Program-made: the position numbers and the translations under genes | Assembly (NCBI GenBank): GCA_003009755.1 | Contig: PXUB01000023.1 | Span: 1 to 59,661, forward strand | DNA: 59,661 nucleotides | DNA from: Thermoplasmatales archaeon SW_10_69_26 | GTDB taxonomy: Archaea; Thermoplasmatota; SW-10-69-26 | Reading direction: 5' to 3' | Notes under the pieces: model-generated | The model's database searches: none | Seen by the model: the letters and a program-made list of their open reading frames with translations, nothing else | Told to the model about the DNA's origin: nothing | Shown: in pieces, positions 39,590 through 49,250 of the stretch | How the letters are laid out: every line of letters starts with the position of its first letter | How positions within the stretch are numbered: position 1 is the first letter of the stretch

Positions 39590-40387
39590 TCAGTCCCGGT
39601 CGGCGTCCACGCTGTGGACGTCCACGGTGGGGCCCTCCTCGCCGCCGCGCAGCGCCTCGCCCAGCCGGCGGGCGTCCTCCCAGGCGGCCACCAGCACGAC
39701 GTCGAGCCCGCGCTGGGCGGCCGAGCGGGCGACCTCCTCGGCGGCGAACGCGATCGGGCCCTGGGGGGCCTCGAGGCCGGCGCGTTCGGTGAGCACCTCG
39801 GCCTCCACGCCGCTGGTGACGAGCACGTCGGGATCGGCCTCGATCGCCTGGAAGGCCTCCTGGACGGCCCTCGGGCCGGGCAGGGAGGCCGGCGGCGGCA
39901 GGCGGAGCAGGTCCACGTGCCCGGGATCGAGGTCGACGACGCCGGTCAGCCCGCCGACGGTGACCAGCTCGCCGGGCTGGCCTCCCTTGCGCACCGTGCC
40001 CGTGCTCGGGCTGTCGGCTTGCCGGGCCACCAGGCGGCCCTCCTCCATGAACAGGCCGACGTCGTCGCCGGGGGCCAGCCGCTCGTCGGCGACGGCGACG
40101 CACTCCTCGATGTGCATCATCTCGCCCAGCGCCCGGTCGACGAAGGCCTTCAGGCCGACGAAGTGCTCGTGCAGGGACTGGACGCCCTCGCTCGTGATCC
40201 GCACCGCGCGCGAATCGTCGTCGTCGAAGGCGACCAGGCCCTCGTCGGCCAGCTGCTCGAGGTTGTAGGAGACACCCTGGATCGTGAGATCGGTGGGCTC
40301 GGTGAGGTCGGAGGCCCGCAAGGGGCCGCGCTTCACGAGCTCGAGCAGGATGACGAACCGGACGGGGATCGGCGGGTCCTCGGCCAC
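39590..40387 (-). CDS. Winged-helix transcription regulator (COG1497-like)
   Basis: 265 residues from GTG 40385-40387. The N-terminal winged helix reads RFVILLELVKRGPLRASDLT, TIQGVSYNLEQLADEGLVAF, RAVRITSEGVQSL. The rest is a larger effector region with an OB-like stretch (GQPGELVTVGGLTGVVDLDP) and a C-terminal alpha/beta part (GLDVVLVAAWEDARRLGEAL). This layout matches archaeal COG1497 regulators whose ligands are unknown. It stands between the voltage-sensor protein and the potassium channel; the channel is divergent. Confidence 0.75.
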   Translation of the reverse strand: MAEDPPIPVRFVILLELVKRGPLRASDLTEPTDLTIQGVSYNLEQLADEGLVAFDDDDSRAVRITSEGVQSLHEHFVGLKAFVDRALGEMMHIEECVAVADERLAPGDDVGLFMEEGRLVARQADSPSTGTVRKGGQPGELVTVGGLTGVVDLDPGHVDLLRLPPPASLPGPRAVQEAFQAIEADPDVLVTSGVEAEVLTERAGLEAPQGPIAFAAEEVARSAAQRGLDVVLVAAWEDARRLGEALRGGEEGPTVDVHSVDADRD

Positions 40388-40465
40388 GGCGGGGGCTGAC
40401 ACGACGGAGGAGGGGATGAATGTGGGGGTCCCGCGACGGCGCGCTGTAAGGACAAGAAACGGGGG

Positions 40466-40583
40466 GACCACCAAGTACGCGAGGGGACGCCAGGGCACAA
40501 AGGGGAGCAGCTGCCGTGACAACGCCGCCCGGCGGCGAGTCACAGGCCCTTCGTGGCCTTGGCGATCCTTCGTGTCCTTCGCC
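40466..40583. repeat. Inverted repeat pair overlapping the channel start
   Basis: Left arm 40466-40505 (accaccaag...cgaggggacgcc...cacaaagggg) pairs imperfectly with right arm 40547-40583 (cccttcgtgg, ccttggcgatccttcg, tgtccttcg). The right arm coincides with the first ten codons of the potassium channel ORF. Confidence 0.55.
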
Positions 40584-41440
40584 GCGCCCGGCGGTGGGTC
40601 TACCAGCTGTTGCAGGGCACCCACCGCGGGTTCGGGCTCTCGCGCACGGTCAACGTCGCGATCATCGCGTTGATCCTGGCCAACGTCCTGGCGTTCACGC
40701 TGGAGAGCGTCGACAGGCTCGGGATCCGCTACTACGACGGGTTCCGCCTGTTCGAGACCATCTCCGTCGTCCTGTTCACGATCGAGTACCTCGGTCGGTT
40801 GTGGGTCGCCCCCGAGCACGAGGCCTACGATGGCTCGATCCGCGGACGGCTGCGCTGGGCGATCACGCCCTTGGCGCTGGTGGACCTGCTTGCGATCTTG
40901 CCGTTCTACCTGCGCGGCGTGGTGCCGGTCGACCTGCGCGTGTTGCGGATCCTGCGGTTGCTGCGCTCGGTGCGGGTGCTGAAGCTGGCTCGCTACAGCA
41001 CCGCGATCCGCGCCCTGGTCGAGGTCGTCCGACGGAAAAGCGCCCAGCTCGTCATCACGTTCGTCGGCGCGGGCCTGTTGATCCTGCTGGCGGCCTCCTT
41101 GATGTGGATCGTGGAGGGAAACGTGCAGCCGGAGGCGTTCCCGAACGTACCGGCCACGCTGTGGTGGGCGGTCGTCACGTTGACGACGGTGGGGTACGGG
41201 GACGTCGTGCCGGTCACGACGGCCGGCAGGATCCTGGCCGGCGTCATGGCGATCCTCGGTATCGCGTTCATCGCCGTCCCCGCCAGCATCCTGGCCTCCG
41301 GGTTCGGCGAGATGTTCCAGACCGAGCCCGAGGGCGAGCTCACCTCCGAACAGGGGGCCGATCAGACCCCCGAGCCGCCGTTCGCGTGCCCGCACTGCGG
41401 CGAGACGATCGACGAGGGGCCCGAAGGGGCGCGGGAGTGA
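40553..41440 (+). CDS. Voltage-gated potassium channel
   Basis: 295 residues with six membrane helices. S4 is VDLRVLRILRLLRSVRVLKL, with arginines every third residue; the pore helix and filter read TLWWAVVTLTTVGYGDVVPV around residues 201-220, the canonical K+ filter TVGYGD. The C-terminal tail carries a CPHCG half zinc-ribbon (FACPHCGETIDEG), which could join two subunits round a zinc ion. The first ~10 residues are encoded by a repeat arm, so the true start may be GTG 40598. Followed by a decayed channel fragment at 41520. Confidence 0.92.
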   Translation: MALAILRVLRRARRWVYQLLQGTHRGFGLSRTVNVAIIALILANVLAFTLESVDRLGIRYYDGFRLFETISVVLFTIEYLGRLWVAPEHEAYDGSIRGRLRWAITPLALVDLLAILPFYLRGVVPVDLRVLRILRLLRSVRVLKLARYSTAIRALVEVVRRKSAQLVITFVGAGLLILLAASLMWIVEGNVQPEAFPNVPATLWWAVVTLTTVGYGDVVPVTTAGRILAGVMAILGIAFIAVPASILASGFGEMFQTEPEGELTSEQGADQTPEPPFACPHCGETIDEGPEGARE

Positions 41441-41519
41441 GGCCGACCCGGGCCGACCACGTCCCGAGCCCAGCTTGACCCCCGAGCACGCCGAGGATCG
41501 GGTCTGCGGGCGTGGCCGC

Positions 41520-41606
41520 CTGCCGTGGGCCGTGGTCACGGTCACGACGGTGGGCTAGGGCGACGTGGCGCCGGTGAGCCCGGGTTCGCCGCGATGCTGG
41601 GCCCGG
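41520..41606 (+). pseudogene. Potassium-channel pore fragment with stop in the filter
   Basis: In one frame the sequence reads LPWAVVTVTTVG, then TAG (41556-41558), then GDVAPVSPG. This matches the intact neighbour's LWWAVVTLTTVGYGDVVPV, with the filter tyrosine codon turned into a stop. Little similarity remains on either side. It looks like the leftover pore of a second, duplicated channel gene. Confidence 0.65.
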
Positions 41607-41653
41607 CGAGGAGACGACGAGCATCGTCGAGCTCCCGGCGGCTCGCCGACGGG

Positions 41654-42259
41654 TTAGCGCCGGTCCGCGAGCTCGGCCAGCACGTCGGCCAGGTCGACGC
41701 CGTGCTTGTTCGCGAGCACGAGCGAGTGGTACCACAGGTCGGCGATCTCGTGCGCCAACGGGTCCCCGTCGTCCTCGCCGCGGGCGCGGGCGACGACCTC
41801 GGCGGCCTCCTCCTCGACCTTGGCCTCGGCCAGGTCCTCCTCCCTCAGAAGACGGCTCGTCCACGAGCCCTCCGGTTGGGCCTGTCGACGGTGATCGACG
41901 ACCTCCTGGAGCCGGGGCAAGATCGGGATCGCCTCGTCGGCGACCTCGTCGAAGAAGCAGCTGGTCTCGCCGGTGTGGCAGGCGGGCCCGGCGGGGTCGA
42001 CGATGGCCAGCAGGGTGTCCCTGTCGCAGTCGGCGGCGAGGCCGACGAGCCGCTGCGTGTTGCCGGAGGTCTCCCCCTTGTGCCACAGCTCTTGGCGGCT
42101 GCGGGACCAGTAGTGCATCTCGCCGGTCGCCAGCGTCTGCTCGAGCGCCTGCTCGTCCATGTAGCCGAGCATGAGCACCCGCCCCGTGCGGGCGTCCTGC
42201 GTGACGCAAGGGACCAGGCCATCCTGCTTGGCGAAGTCGACGTCCTCGACCGTGGCCAT
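41654..42259 (-). CDS. hisIE: HisI-HisE: phosphoribosyl-AMP cyclohydrolase / PR-ATP pyrophosphatase
   Basis: 201 residues. Residues 1-~110 are the cyclohydrolase ([70 protein letters not shown]: metal ligands Asp and Cys present). Residues ~112-201 are the MazG-like pyrophosphatase ([36 protein letters not shown]). Together they do steps 2 and 3 of histidine synthesis. The gene stands 4.9 kb from the main his operon, same strand. ATG 42257-42259; the frame upstream is open but unrelated. Confidence 0.94.
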   Translation of the reverse strand: MATVEDVDFAKQDGLVPCVTQDARTGRVLMLGYMDEQALEQTLATGEMHYWSRSRQELWHKGETSGNTQRLVGLAADCDRDTLLAIVDPAGPACHTGETSCFFDEVADEAIPILPRLQEVVDHRRQAQPEGSWTSRLLREEDLAEAKVEEEAAEVVARARGEDDGDPLAHEIADLWYHSLVLANKHGVDLADVLAELADRR

Positions 42260-42338
42260 CGGCTCGACAGGCCAAGGGGGGTTCTTGGTTGCCACGGTGA
42301 GGCGAAGGTTGACCCGGTAGGCGTCGTTGACGGAGCTG

Positions 42339-43115
42339 ATGTACGAACGTTCCGGCCGGCTGGCGGACCAGCGGGGCTTCGCGCCGTTCACGGACGAGGT
42401 CGTGTCCGAGGCCACACCCAAACGGGTGCGAGCCGTGAAGGACGGCGAACCGGTGCTGGACTCGATCCAGGCTCGGCTGGCCTGGGTCGAGGGGCCGACG
42501 CCGCAGTACGCGGTGCCGGCGGCCGACGTCGACGGCCAGCGGGTCCGGTTCGGCGATCCCTTCGACGACGATCGGCTGGGCACCGTGGAACCCGTCGGTC
42601 TGGACGGGGGTCGGCCCGAGCGGGCCCACGGCCTGCGGGTCGTCGATCCCCCACCGTCCGCGCCGGGCCTCGAGGATCACGTGCTGCTCGCCTGGGACGC
42701 CGTGGACGAGTGGTACGTCGAAGACGAGCGCCAGCGCGGCCACCCGCGGGACCCCTACCATCGCATCGATCTTCACACCAGCTCGCGGGAGGTGGTCGTC
42801 GATCTGGACGAGGCGCGGCTGGCCACGTCGACGCGGCCGCTGATGCTCGTCGAGACGGGGCTCCCGGTCCGGTTCTACCTGCCGCCGGAGGACGTGCGCT
42901 CGGATCTGCTGGAGGAGAGCTCGACCCGCACCCGGTGCGCGTACAAGGGCCAGGCTCGGTACTGGCACGCCCACGGTCGCGGCAGCGACGTCGAGGACGC
43001 CGCCTGGAGCTACGAGGAGCCTGTCGCGGCCTTCGAGCGCCTGGCTGGGTGGGTGTGTTTCGACCAGGCCAAGGTCGACGTCATCGTCGACGGCGAACCC
43101 CTCGGCGAGGGCTAA
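42339..43115 (+). CDS. DUF427 double-domain protein
   Basis: 258 residues. Two copies of the DUF427 fold: the first around [20 protein letters not shown], the second with the well-known pattern [54 protein letters not shown] and [17 protein letters not shown]427 proteins are widespread, soluble and of unknown biochemical role. A close but broken copy follows directly (43216-43987). ATG 42339 starts the conserved part; TTG 42327 is an alternative. Divergent from hisIE. Confidence 0.87.
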   Translation: MYERSGRLADQRGFAPFTDEVVSEATPKRVRAVKDGEPVLDSIQARLAWVEGPTPQYAVPAADVDGQRVRFGDPFDDDRLGTVEPVGLDGGRPERAHGLRVVDPPPSAPGLEDHVLLAWDAVDEWYVEDERQRGHPRDPYHRIDLHTSSREVVVDLDEARLATSTRPLMLVETGLPVRFYLPPEDVRSDLLEESSTRTRCAYKGQARYWHAHGRGSDVEDAAWSYEEPVAAFERLAGWVCFDQAKVDVIVDGEPLGEG

Positions 43116-43215
43116 CCCTTGAGATTCGCGTGGGCGGGCGCGGCGGGCCTCCGCGAGGGGCTCTGTGAACGTCATCGAGTCGAGGTTGAGGGGTCTCCGA
43201 GCGCGTGTATCGTGC

Positions 43216-43987
43216 ATGCATCGACGCTCGGGTATCCTCGCCGACGAGCAGGAGTTCGGCCCGTTCGCCGCGGACAAGGTCGCCGCCGAACCCACCCCCA
43301 AGCGCGTCCGAGCCCTCGAGCCGACGAGTGGGTTCTGGACACCGATTGGGCGTCGATCGCCTTGGGGCGAGGGACCCACGCCCGACTACGCGATCCCGTT
43401 CGCCGACGTCGACGTCGAACTTGCCACGGGCCAACCGAGGGAGCACGAGCGGCTGGGCACCGTCGAGGACGTGGCGATCACGCAGGACGGGGCTCGGCGC
43501 GGGGGCACTGGGGTGCGGGTCCAGCGGCCACCCGAGCACGCCCAGCGGTTGCGCGACCACGTCGTGTTCGATTGGGACGCCCTCGACGCCTGGTTCGTGG
43601 AGGACCAGCGCCAGCGCGGCCACCCGCGGGACCCCTACCACCGGATCGACGTGCACGCCAGCTCGCGACGGATCGAGGTCGCCCTCGGCGACGAGACGGT
43701 GGCCGACACCGACCGGGCGCTGGGCGTCGTCGAGACGCGGCTCCCGTTCCGGTTCTACGTGCCCGAGGTCGACGTCCGCGGACCTGTTGGACCCCAGCCA
43801 GACGCGGACCCGATGCGCCGACGAGGGCAAGGCCCGGTGCTTCCACGTCGACGTCGGGGGCAAACGGGTCGAGGACGCGGCCTGGACCTACCCCGCGCCC
43901 GAGCCCGGGTTCGGCCGGCTGCAGGACCGGATCTGCTTTCCCCAGGAGACGGTCGACATGCAGGTCGCCGACACCGAGCTCTCGTGA
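43216..43987 (+). pseudogene. Broken second copy of the DUF427 gene
   Basis: The sequence parallels the gene before it from MHRRSGILADEQEFGPF (compare [17 protein letters not shown]) to the end, but needs at least three frame changes. Near 43320-43375 the homologous piece EWVLDTDWASIAL lies in a different frame, then the first frame resumes (PTPDYAIPFADVDVE to PFRFYVPEVDVR), and from about 43783 the match moves to another frame (ADLLDPSQTRTRCADEGKAR to the TGA at 43985-43987). Several indels in an otherwise clean region point to a true pseudogene. Confidence 0.8.
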
Positions 43988-44028
43988 CGACGCGGCGATA
44001 CCCTGAAAAGGCGTGACATGGATGTGTC

Positions 44029-44892
44029 ATGGGCATGGCTGGGACCGTAGAGGTCGAAGCGGGGGGCGCGGCCGATCGCCCAGCCGTGTTCGCGCTGGAT
44101 GACGACCGGCGGTTCACGTACCTGAACGACGAGGCTCAGTCGATCTTCGGGCGTCCCCGCGAGGAACTGGAGGGCGACCAGCTGTGGGGCTGGCTGAGCG
44201 ACGAGGTGCGGGAGACCTACCAGGAGACGATCGAGACCGCGGCCGAGACCGGCGACCCGGCCCAGGCAGAGGTGCGCTGCCTGGGCGAGAGCCGCTGGTA
44301 CCACATCCGAACCTACCCGATGGAGGGTGGCGTCTCGGTGCACCTGCAGGATCTCGAAGCCGAGGCTGAGCGCGAGCGGGAGCTCGAGCGCCGCGAGCAA
44401 GCCTTGCGGCAAGCGCACGAGATCACCGCCGACCGCGAAGCCAGCCCGCGCGAACAGATCGAACGGCTGCTGGGCGTGATCCGCCGGACCCTGGGGACCG
44501 ACGTGGGCCTCGTATCTCGCTACGACGAGACGGAGGAGGCCTTCGAAGTGCTCTCGGCCGATACCGTCTCGAACCTCGAGCTCCACGAGGGCCAGCTCCT
44601 CCCGCCCGAAAAGACGCTGGCCTGCTCGGAGGTGATGGGCGCCGACCAGACCCTCGCCATCCGCGACCTCGGAACCCAGGCCTCGGACCTGTTCGAGTCC
44701 AGCGCCGGCGTCCGCAGTTACCTCGGTGCTCCCGTTCACGTCGACGGCGAGGTGTACGGCACGTTCTGCTTCTTCGCCTCCGAGCGGCGCTGCGAGGACT
44801 TCGACGACTGGGAGACCAGCTACGTCGACCTGTTCAGCGACGCGGTGGGGGCCGCCATCGAGCGCACGGGCGGTCTCGCGGCACCCGGCTGA
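44029..44892 (+). CDS. PAS-GAF sensor protein without output domain
   Basis: 287 residues. A PAS domain (VFALDDDRRFTYLNDEAQSI, YHIRTYPMEGGVSVHLQDLE), a coiled linker (ERERELERREQALRQAHEI), and a GAF domain (GVIRRTLGTDVGLVSRY to SYLGAPVHVDGEVYGTFCFF). No kinase, HTH or other output domain follows. It is clearly a paralog of the histidine kinase gene that begins 50 nt downstream and may pair with it or be a truncated duplicate. ATG 44029 lies about 23 nt after a tgaaaag box. Confidence 0.85.
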   Translation: MGMAGTVEVEAGGAADRPAVFALDDDRRFTYLNDEAQSIFGRPREELEGDQLWGWLSDEVRETYQETIETAAETGDPAQAEVRCLGESRWYHIRTYPMEGGVSVHLQDLEAEAERERELERREQALRQAHEITADREASPREQIERLLGVIRRTLGTDVGLVSRYDETEEAFEVLSADTVSNLELHEGQLLPPEKTLACSEVMGADQTLAIRDLGTQASDLFESSAGVRSYLGAPVHVDGEVYGTFCFFASERRCEDFDDWETSYVDLFSDAVGAAIERTGGLAAPG

Positions 44893-44914
44893 GATGTTCG
44901 GCTGCCCGTCGGTC

Positions 44915-44920
44915 CTTGAA
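44915..44920 (+). promoter_or_regulatory. TATA-like box of histidine kinase gene
   Basis: cttgaa, centred 26 nt before GTG 44943, which favours that start over TTG 44916. Confidence 0.4.
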
Positions 44921-44942
44921 GGTATCGAGGCCTGACGGCCAC

Positions 44943-46544
44943 GTGAACGAGGGGCCCGATCCGGTCGAGGTCGTCTACGACCGCATCACGGACGCCGTGT
45001 TCGCGCTCGACCGGGACTGGCGGTTCACCTTCCTCAACGACGAGGCCGAACGACTCCTCCGCCGATCGCGGGAGGACCTCTTGCACAAGAAGGTCTGGGC
45101 GGAGTTCCCCGAGGCCGTGGGATCGACGTTCCAGGACGAGTACGAGCGGGCGATCGAGGCCCAGACGCCGGTGGCCTTCGAGGAGTACTACCCGCCCTTG
45201 GAGACCTGGTTCGAGGTGCGGGCCTACCCCTCACCCTCGGGGTTGTCGGTATACTTCCACGATATCACGGACCGCGTCGAGCACCGCCAGCGGCTGGCGG
45301 GGCGCGAGGAGGCCCTACGGGACGCCTACGCGATCGTCGGCGACCGCGAACGGTCGGCCAGCGACAAGATCCAGGCCCTGCTGGGGGTGGTGCGCCGAAC
45401 GCTCGAGACCGACGTCGGCATGTTGTCGCGCACGAACCTCGCCACCGGTCGCTACGTGATCGAGGCCGCGGCCGGGAACCAGCCGCGGCCCGAGCCCGGC
45501 GACGAGCTGGACATCGCGGCGGCACCCTGCTGTCGCCACGTGGCTCAGACGGGCGAACCGATGGCCCTGCATCACGTCCGCGAGCAGGCGCCCGCCCTCT
45601 CCGGTGGGGCCCTCGACCTGGAAGCCTACCTCGGCGTGCCGGTGCGCGTCGACGAGGAGACGTACGGGACGTTCAACTTCTACAGCCGCGAACCACGCAA
45701 GGCGCCGTTCACCGAGTGGCAGGACACCTTCGCGAGCCTGCTAGCGGACTGGACCGGCAACGAGCTCGAGCAGGAGAAGCGAGCCCAACAGATGCGGCGG
45801 TCGAACCGACGGTTGGCGACCACGACGCGCCGCTTGGAGCGGTTCGCGCGGGCAGCCTCGCACGACCTGAAGGAACCGGCGCGCACGGTCGCCAGCCAAC
45901 TGCAGCTCATCGAGGATCGCTTCGGGGAGGCGTTGGGCGAGGAGGGCCGCGAGCTGTTGGGCTTCGCCCAGCAGGACGCCCGGCACATGCGGGACATGGT
46001 GCGCGGCTTGCTGGCCTACGCTCGGATCGAGGCTCGAGAGACCCAGCGGGTCCCGGTGGACCTCGAGTCGGTGGTCGACGACGCCTGGGCCGGGGTCGAG
46101 GTCCCCGTGAGGGAGGATCTCGAGGTGATCGTGGGCCAGCTGCCGGTCGTCGGCGGCGATCCCGTGCAGCTTCGCACCCTGTTCGCCAACCTGTTCGAGA
46201 ACGCGGTCCGCTACAGCGACCAGGCGCCACGCATCGAGATCGAGGCCGAGGCCGAGGGGGGACGATGGCGGATCAGCGTCGAGGACGAGGGCATCGGGAT
46301 CCCCCAGGCCCACCACGAGCGGGTCCTGGATCCCTTCGAGCGCCTGGAGCCGGCCTCCGAGGCGGGTGGGGCGGGCTTGGGGTTGGCGATCGGCCAGCGC
46401 ATCGTGGACCGCCACGATGGCGAGCTCGAGGTGGCCTCGACGCCGGGCGAGGGCTCGACGTTCTCGTTCAGTTTGCCGCCGGCCCCGACGGAGCCCTCCT
46501 CGGAGGCGGAGCTGGGCCCCGAGCGGGGATCGCTGGTGCTGTGA
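44943..46544 (+). CDS. PAS-GAF sensor histidine kinase
   Basis: 533 residues. PAS (VFALDRDWRFTFLNDEAERL), coiled linker, GAF (LGVVRRTLETDVGMLSRTNL to YLGVPVRVDEETYGTFNFYS), then HisKA with the phospho-accepting histidine in RAASHDLKEPARTV near residue 306, and a HATPase domain with N box LFANLFENAVRYS, G1 VEDEGIGIPQAHHERVLDPF and G2 GGAGLGLAIGQRIVDRHDG. No membrane helices, so it senses a cytoplasmic cue such as redox, light or a small molecule. No response regulator is adjacent. GTG 44943 is chosen from the promoter spacing. Confidence 0.92.
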   Translation: MNEGPDPVEVVYDRITDAVFALDRDWRFTFLNDEAERLLRRSREDLLHKKVWAEFPEAVGSTFQDEYERAIEAQTPVAFEEYYPPLETWFEVRAYPSPSGLSVYFHDITDRVEHRQRLAGREEALRDAYAIVGDRERSASDKIQALLGVVRRTLETDVGMLSRTNLATGRYVIEAAAGNQPRPEPGDELDIAAAPCCRHVAQTGEPMALHHVREQAPALSGGALDLEAYLGVPVRVDEETYGTFNFYSREPRKAPFTEWQDTFASLLADWTGNELEQEKRAQQMRRSNRRLATTTRRLERFARAASHDLKEPARTVASQLQLIEDRFGEALGEEGRELLGFAQQDARHMRDMVRGLLAYARIEARETQRVPVDLESVVDDAWAGVEVPVREDLEVIVGQLPVVGGDPVQLRTLFANLFENAVRYSDQAPRIEIEAEAEGGRWRISVEDEGIGIPQAHHERVLDPFERLEPASEAGGAGLGLAIGQRIVDRHDGELEVASTPGEGSTFSFSLPPAPTEPSSEAELGPERGSLVL

Positions 46545-46553
46545 CGGGGCGTC

Positions 46554-47317
<764 letters not shown>

Positions 47318-47321
<4 letters not shown>

Positions 47322-47938
47322 CCGTCCTCCTCCGGCGTCCCCCATTCGACGTGGCCCTTGGTGGATTCGACGTCGGCGCTGGGGCGCATCGCTTCGCGCA
47401 GGCACAGGCCCAGGGCCTTGGTGGCGGCCTCGGCGACGTGGTGGCGCATCCCGTCGCGGAGGACGCGCAGGTGCAGGGTCGCGTTGGCGTTCAAGGCCAG
47501 GCTGCGGGCGACGTGGTCGGCCAGCGGGGCGACCTCGTCCAGGTCGGTCTCGTGGTGGGCGCGGCCGCCCAGGTCCAGCGCGGCCTGAACCAACGCTTCG
47601 TCCATGGGGACGGTGCGGTCGGCGAAGCGCGCGATCTCGGCCTCGGCGAGCGGGGCCAGCGCGGCGCCGAGCGTGATGCCGAGATCCTCGACGACGTGGT
47701 GGGCCAGGTCGCCGGTGGCTTCGACGGTGCCGGACAGCCGCGCGTAGCGCAACAGGGTCTCGACCAGGTGGGTGGCGCCGGCGGGGTCGACCGGCTCGTC
47801 GAGGCCGCCGTGGTCGTTCCAGTCGACCCTCACGTCCGCGGCCTCGCGCTCCTCGCCGGCGGGGACGGGTTCCACGTCGACGTGGACCCTCGTCTCGCCG
47901 GTGGATCGCTCGGCGGTGAAGCGCTCGGGCCTGCTCAC
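47318..47938 (-). CDS. hisB: Imidazoleglycerol-phosphate dehydratase
   Basis: 206 residues from GTG 47936-47938. Manganese-binding motifs [15 protein letters not shown] and [20 protein letters not shown] are both present, and the N terminus begins [19 protein letters not shown] as in the single-domain enzyme. No histidinol-phosphate phosphatase domain is attached and no hisN is seen in the window. It is slightly longer than usual in the N-terminal third (an acidic insert around residues 25-45). Overlaps hisA (GTGA) and hisF (ATGA). Confidence 0.95.
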
Positions 47939-48651
47939 GCCAGCGCCTCCTGGGCGTCCTCGAAGTCGAGGTCGCCGGTGTAGAGGGCGGTCCCGACGAC
48001 GGCGGCGTCGACGCCGGCCGCCTCGAGGTCCTGCAGGTGCTCGATCGTGCTGATGCCGCCCGAGGCGATGATCGGCACGTCCAGCTCCTCGACGGCCGTT
48101 TCGGCCGTGTCGATGTTGGGGCCCATCATCTTGCCCTCGCGGTCGATGTCGGTGAGCAGGACGCCGCCCAGGTCCTGGCCGTCGAGCCGGTGCAGGCCCT
48201 CCTCGAGCGTGAGCTTGGTGCGCTCGGTCCATCCCTCGACGGCGATCGTGCCGTGCTTGAGCTCGAGCCCGACGAGGATGCGGCCGGGGAACTCCTCGCA
48301 GATGTGGTCCAGCCAGGGGCGGTCCTTCCAGGCGCGCGTGGCGACGATCGCCTTCGCGGTCGGGTGCGGGTCCAGCAGGTCGCGGATCGGGCGCGCGCCG
48401 CGGAGGCCGCCGCCGATCTCGACCGGGACCGGGCTCTCGTCGACGATGTCGTGCACGAGGTCGTCGTTGTCCCGGCCGCTGGACAGCGCGCGGTCGAGGT
48501 CGACGATGTGCAGCGCGTCCGCGCCGAGCTCCCACCACCGGCGGGCTTCCTCGACGGGCTCGTCGCTGTCCCAGATGCGCTGGTCGGGGTTGCCTCCGCG
48601 CAGTTGCACGGCGTGGCCGTCGTAGAGGTCGATGGCAGGGATGACGTTCAT
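47935..48651 (-). CDS. hisA: ProFAR isomerase
   Basis: 238 residues. Barrel enzyme that opens the ribose of Pro[23 protein letters not shown] has the catalytic aspartate (AIDL), [18 protein letters not shown] the first phosphate site, [16 protein letters not shown] the second catalytic aspartate, and [20 protein letters not shown] the second phosphate site. Normal length. Begins ATG 48649-48651 overlapping hisH, and ends within the start codon of hisB. Confidence 0.97.
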   Translation of the reverse strand: MNVIPAIDLYDGHAVQLRGGNPDQRIWDSDEPVEEARRWWELGADALHIVDLDRALSSGRDNDDLVHDIVDESPVPVEIGGGLRGARPIRDLLDPHPTAKAIVATRAWKDRPWLDHICEEFPGRILVGLELKHGTIAVEGWTERTKLTLEEGLHRLDGQDLGGVLLTDIDREGKMMGPNIDTAETAVEELDVPIIASGGISTIEHLQDLEAAGVDAAVVGTALYTGDLDFEDAQEALA

Positions 48652-49250
48652 CGGTAGGCCTCCAGGAGGTTGGCGTAGGCGTCGAGCACGACGCGGCCCG
48701 CCTGGCTTGACTTCTCGGGGTGGAACTGGGCGCCGATCACGTTGTCGAACGCGACGATCGCAGGGAACGTCTGGCCGTACGTGGTCTCGGCGACGGTGTG
48801 GGGGTTGTCCGGCAGCGCGTAGGAGTGCACGTAGTAGACGTGCCGGTCGTCGAGGGCCTCGACGGGGTCGCGGGCGTGCTCGATCGTGTTCCAGCCGATG
48901 TGGGGCAGCCGGTCGGCGTCGAGGGGTCCGACCTTGCCGTCGACGAGGCCCAACCCGCGGCCCTCGCCTTCGACGGAGCCCTCCGCGAACAGCTGCATGC
49001 CCAGGCACACGCCCAAAAGCGGCAGGCCGTCGGCGACGGCGTCGCGGATCTCGTCTCGGACGGGAGCCAGCGCTTGGGCGGCGGGTCCGAAGGCGCCGAC
49101 GCCGGGCAACACGAGTCCGTCGGCCTCGCCCGCGCCGTCGGTGGCCGGAGCGAGCTCGACGTCGAGCCCGGCGCGCTGCAGCGCTTTCGTGAGCGAGTGG
49201 ATGTTGCCGACGCCGTAGTCGAGCAGACGGACGGTCGGGCGCTCCGACAT
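48648..49250 (-). CDS. hisH: Imidazole glycerol phosphate synthase, glutaminase subunit
   Basis: 200 residues from ATG 49248-49250 (a GTG one codon earlier is also possible). Class I glutamine amidotransferase with nucleophile in LLGVCLGMQLFAEGS and the His-Glu pair in QFHPEKSSQAG; LDYGVGNIHSLTKALQRAG opens the domain. Supplies ammonia to HisF. Overlaps the hisC stop by one base (TGATG) and hisA by four. Confidence 0.97.
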   Translation of the reverse strand: MSERPTVRLLDYGVGNIHSLTKALQRAGLDVELAPATDGAGEADGLVLPGVGAFGPAAQALAPVRDEIRDAVADGLPLLGVCLGMQLFAEGSVEGEGRGLGLVDGKVGPLDADRLPHIGWNTIEHARDPVEALDDRHVYYVHSYALPDNPHTVAETTYGQTFPAIVAFDNVIGAQFHPEKSSQAGRVVLDAYANLLEAYR

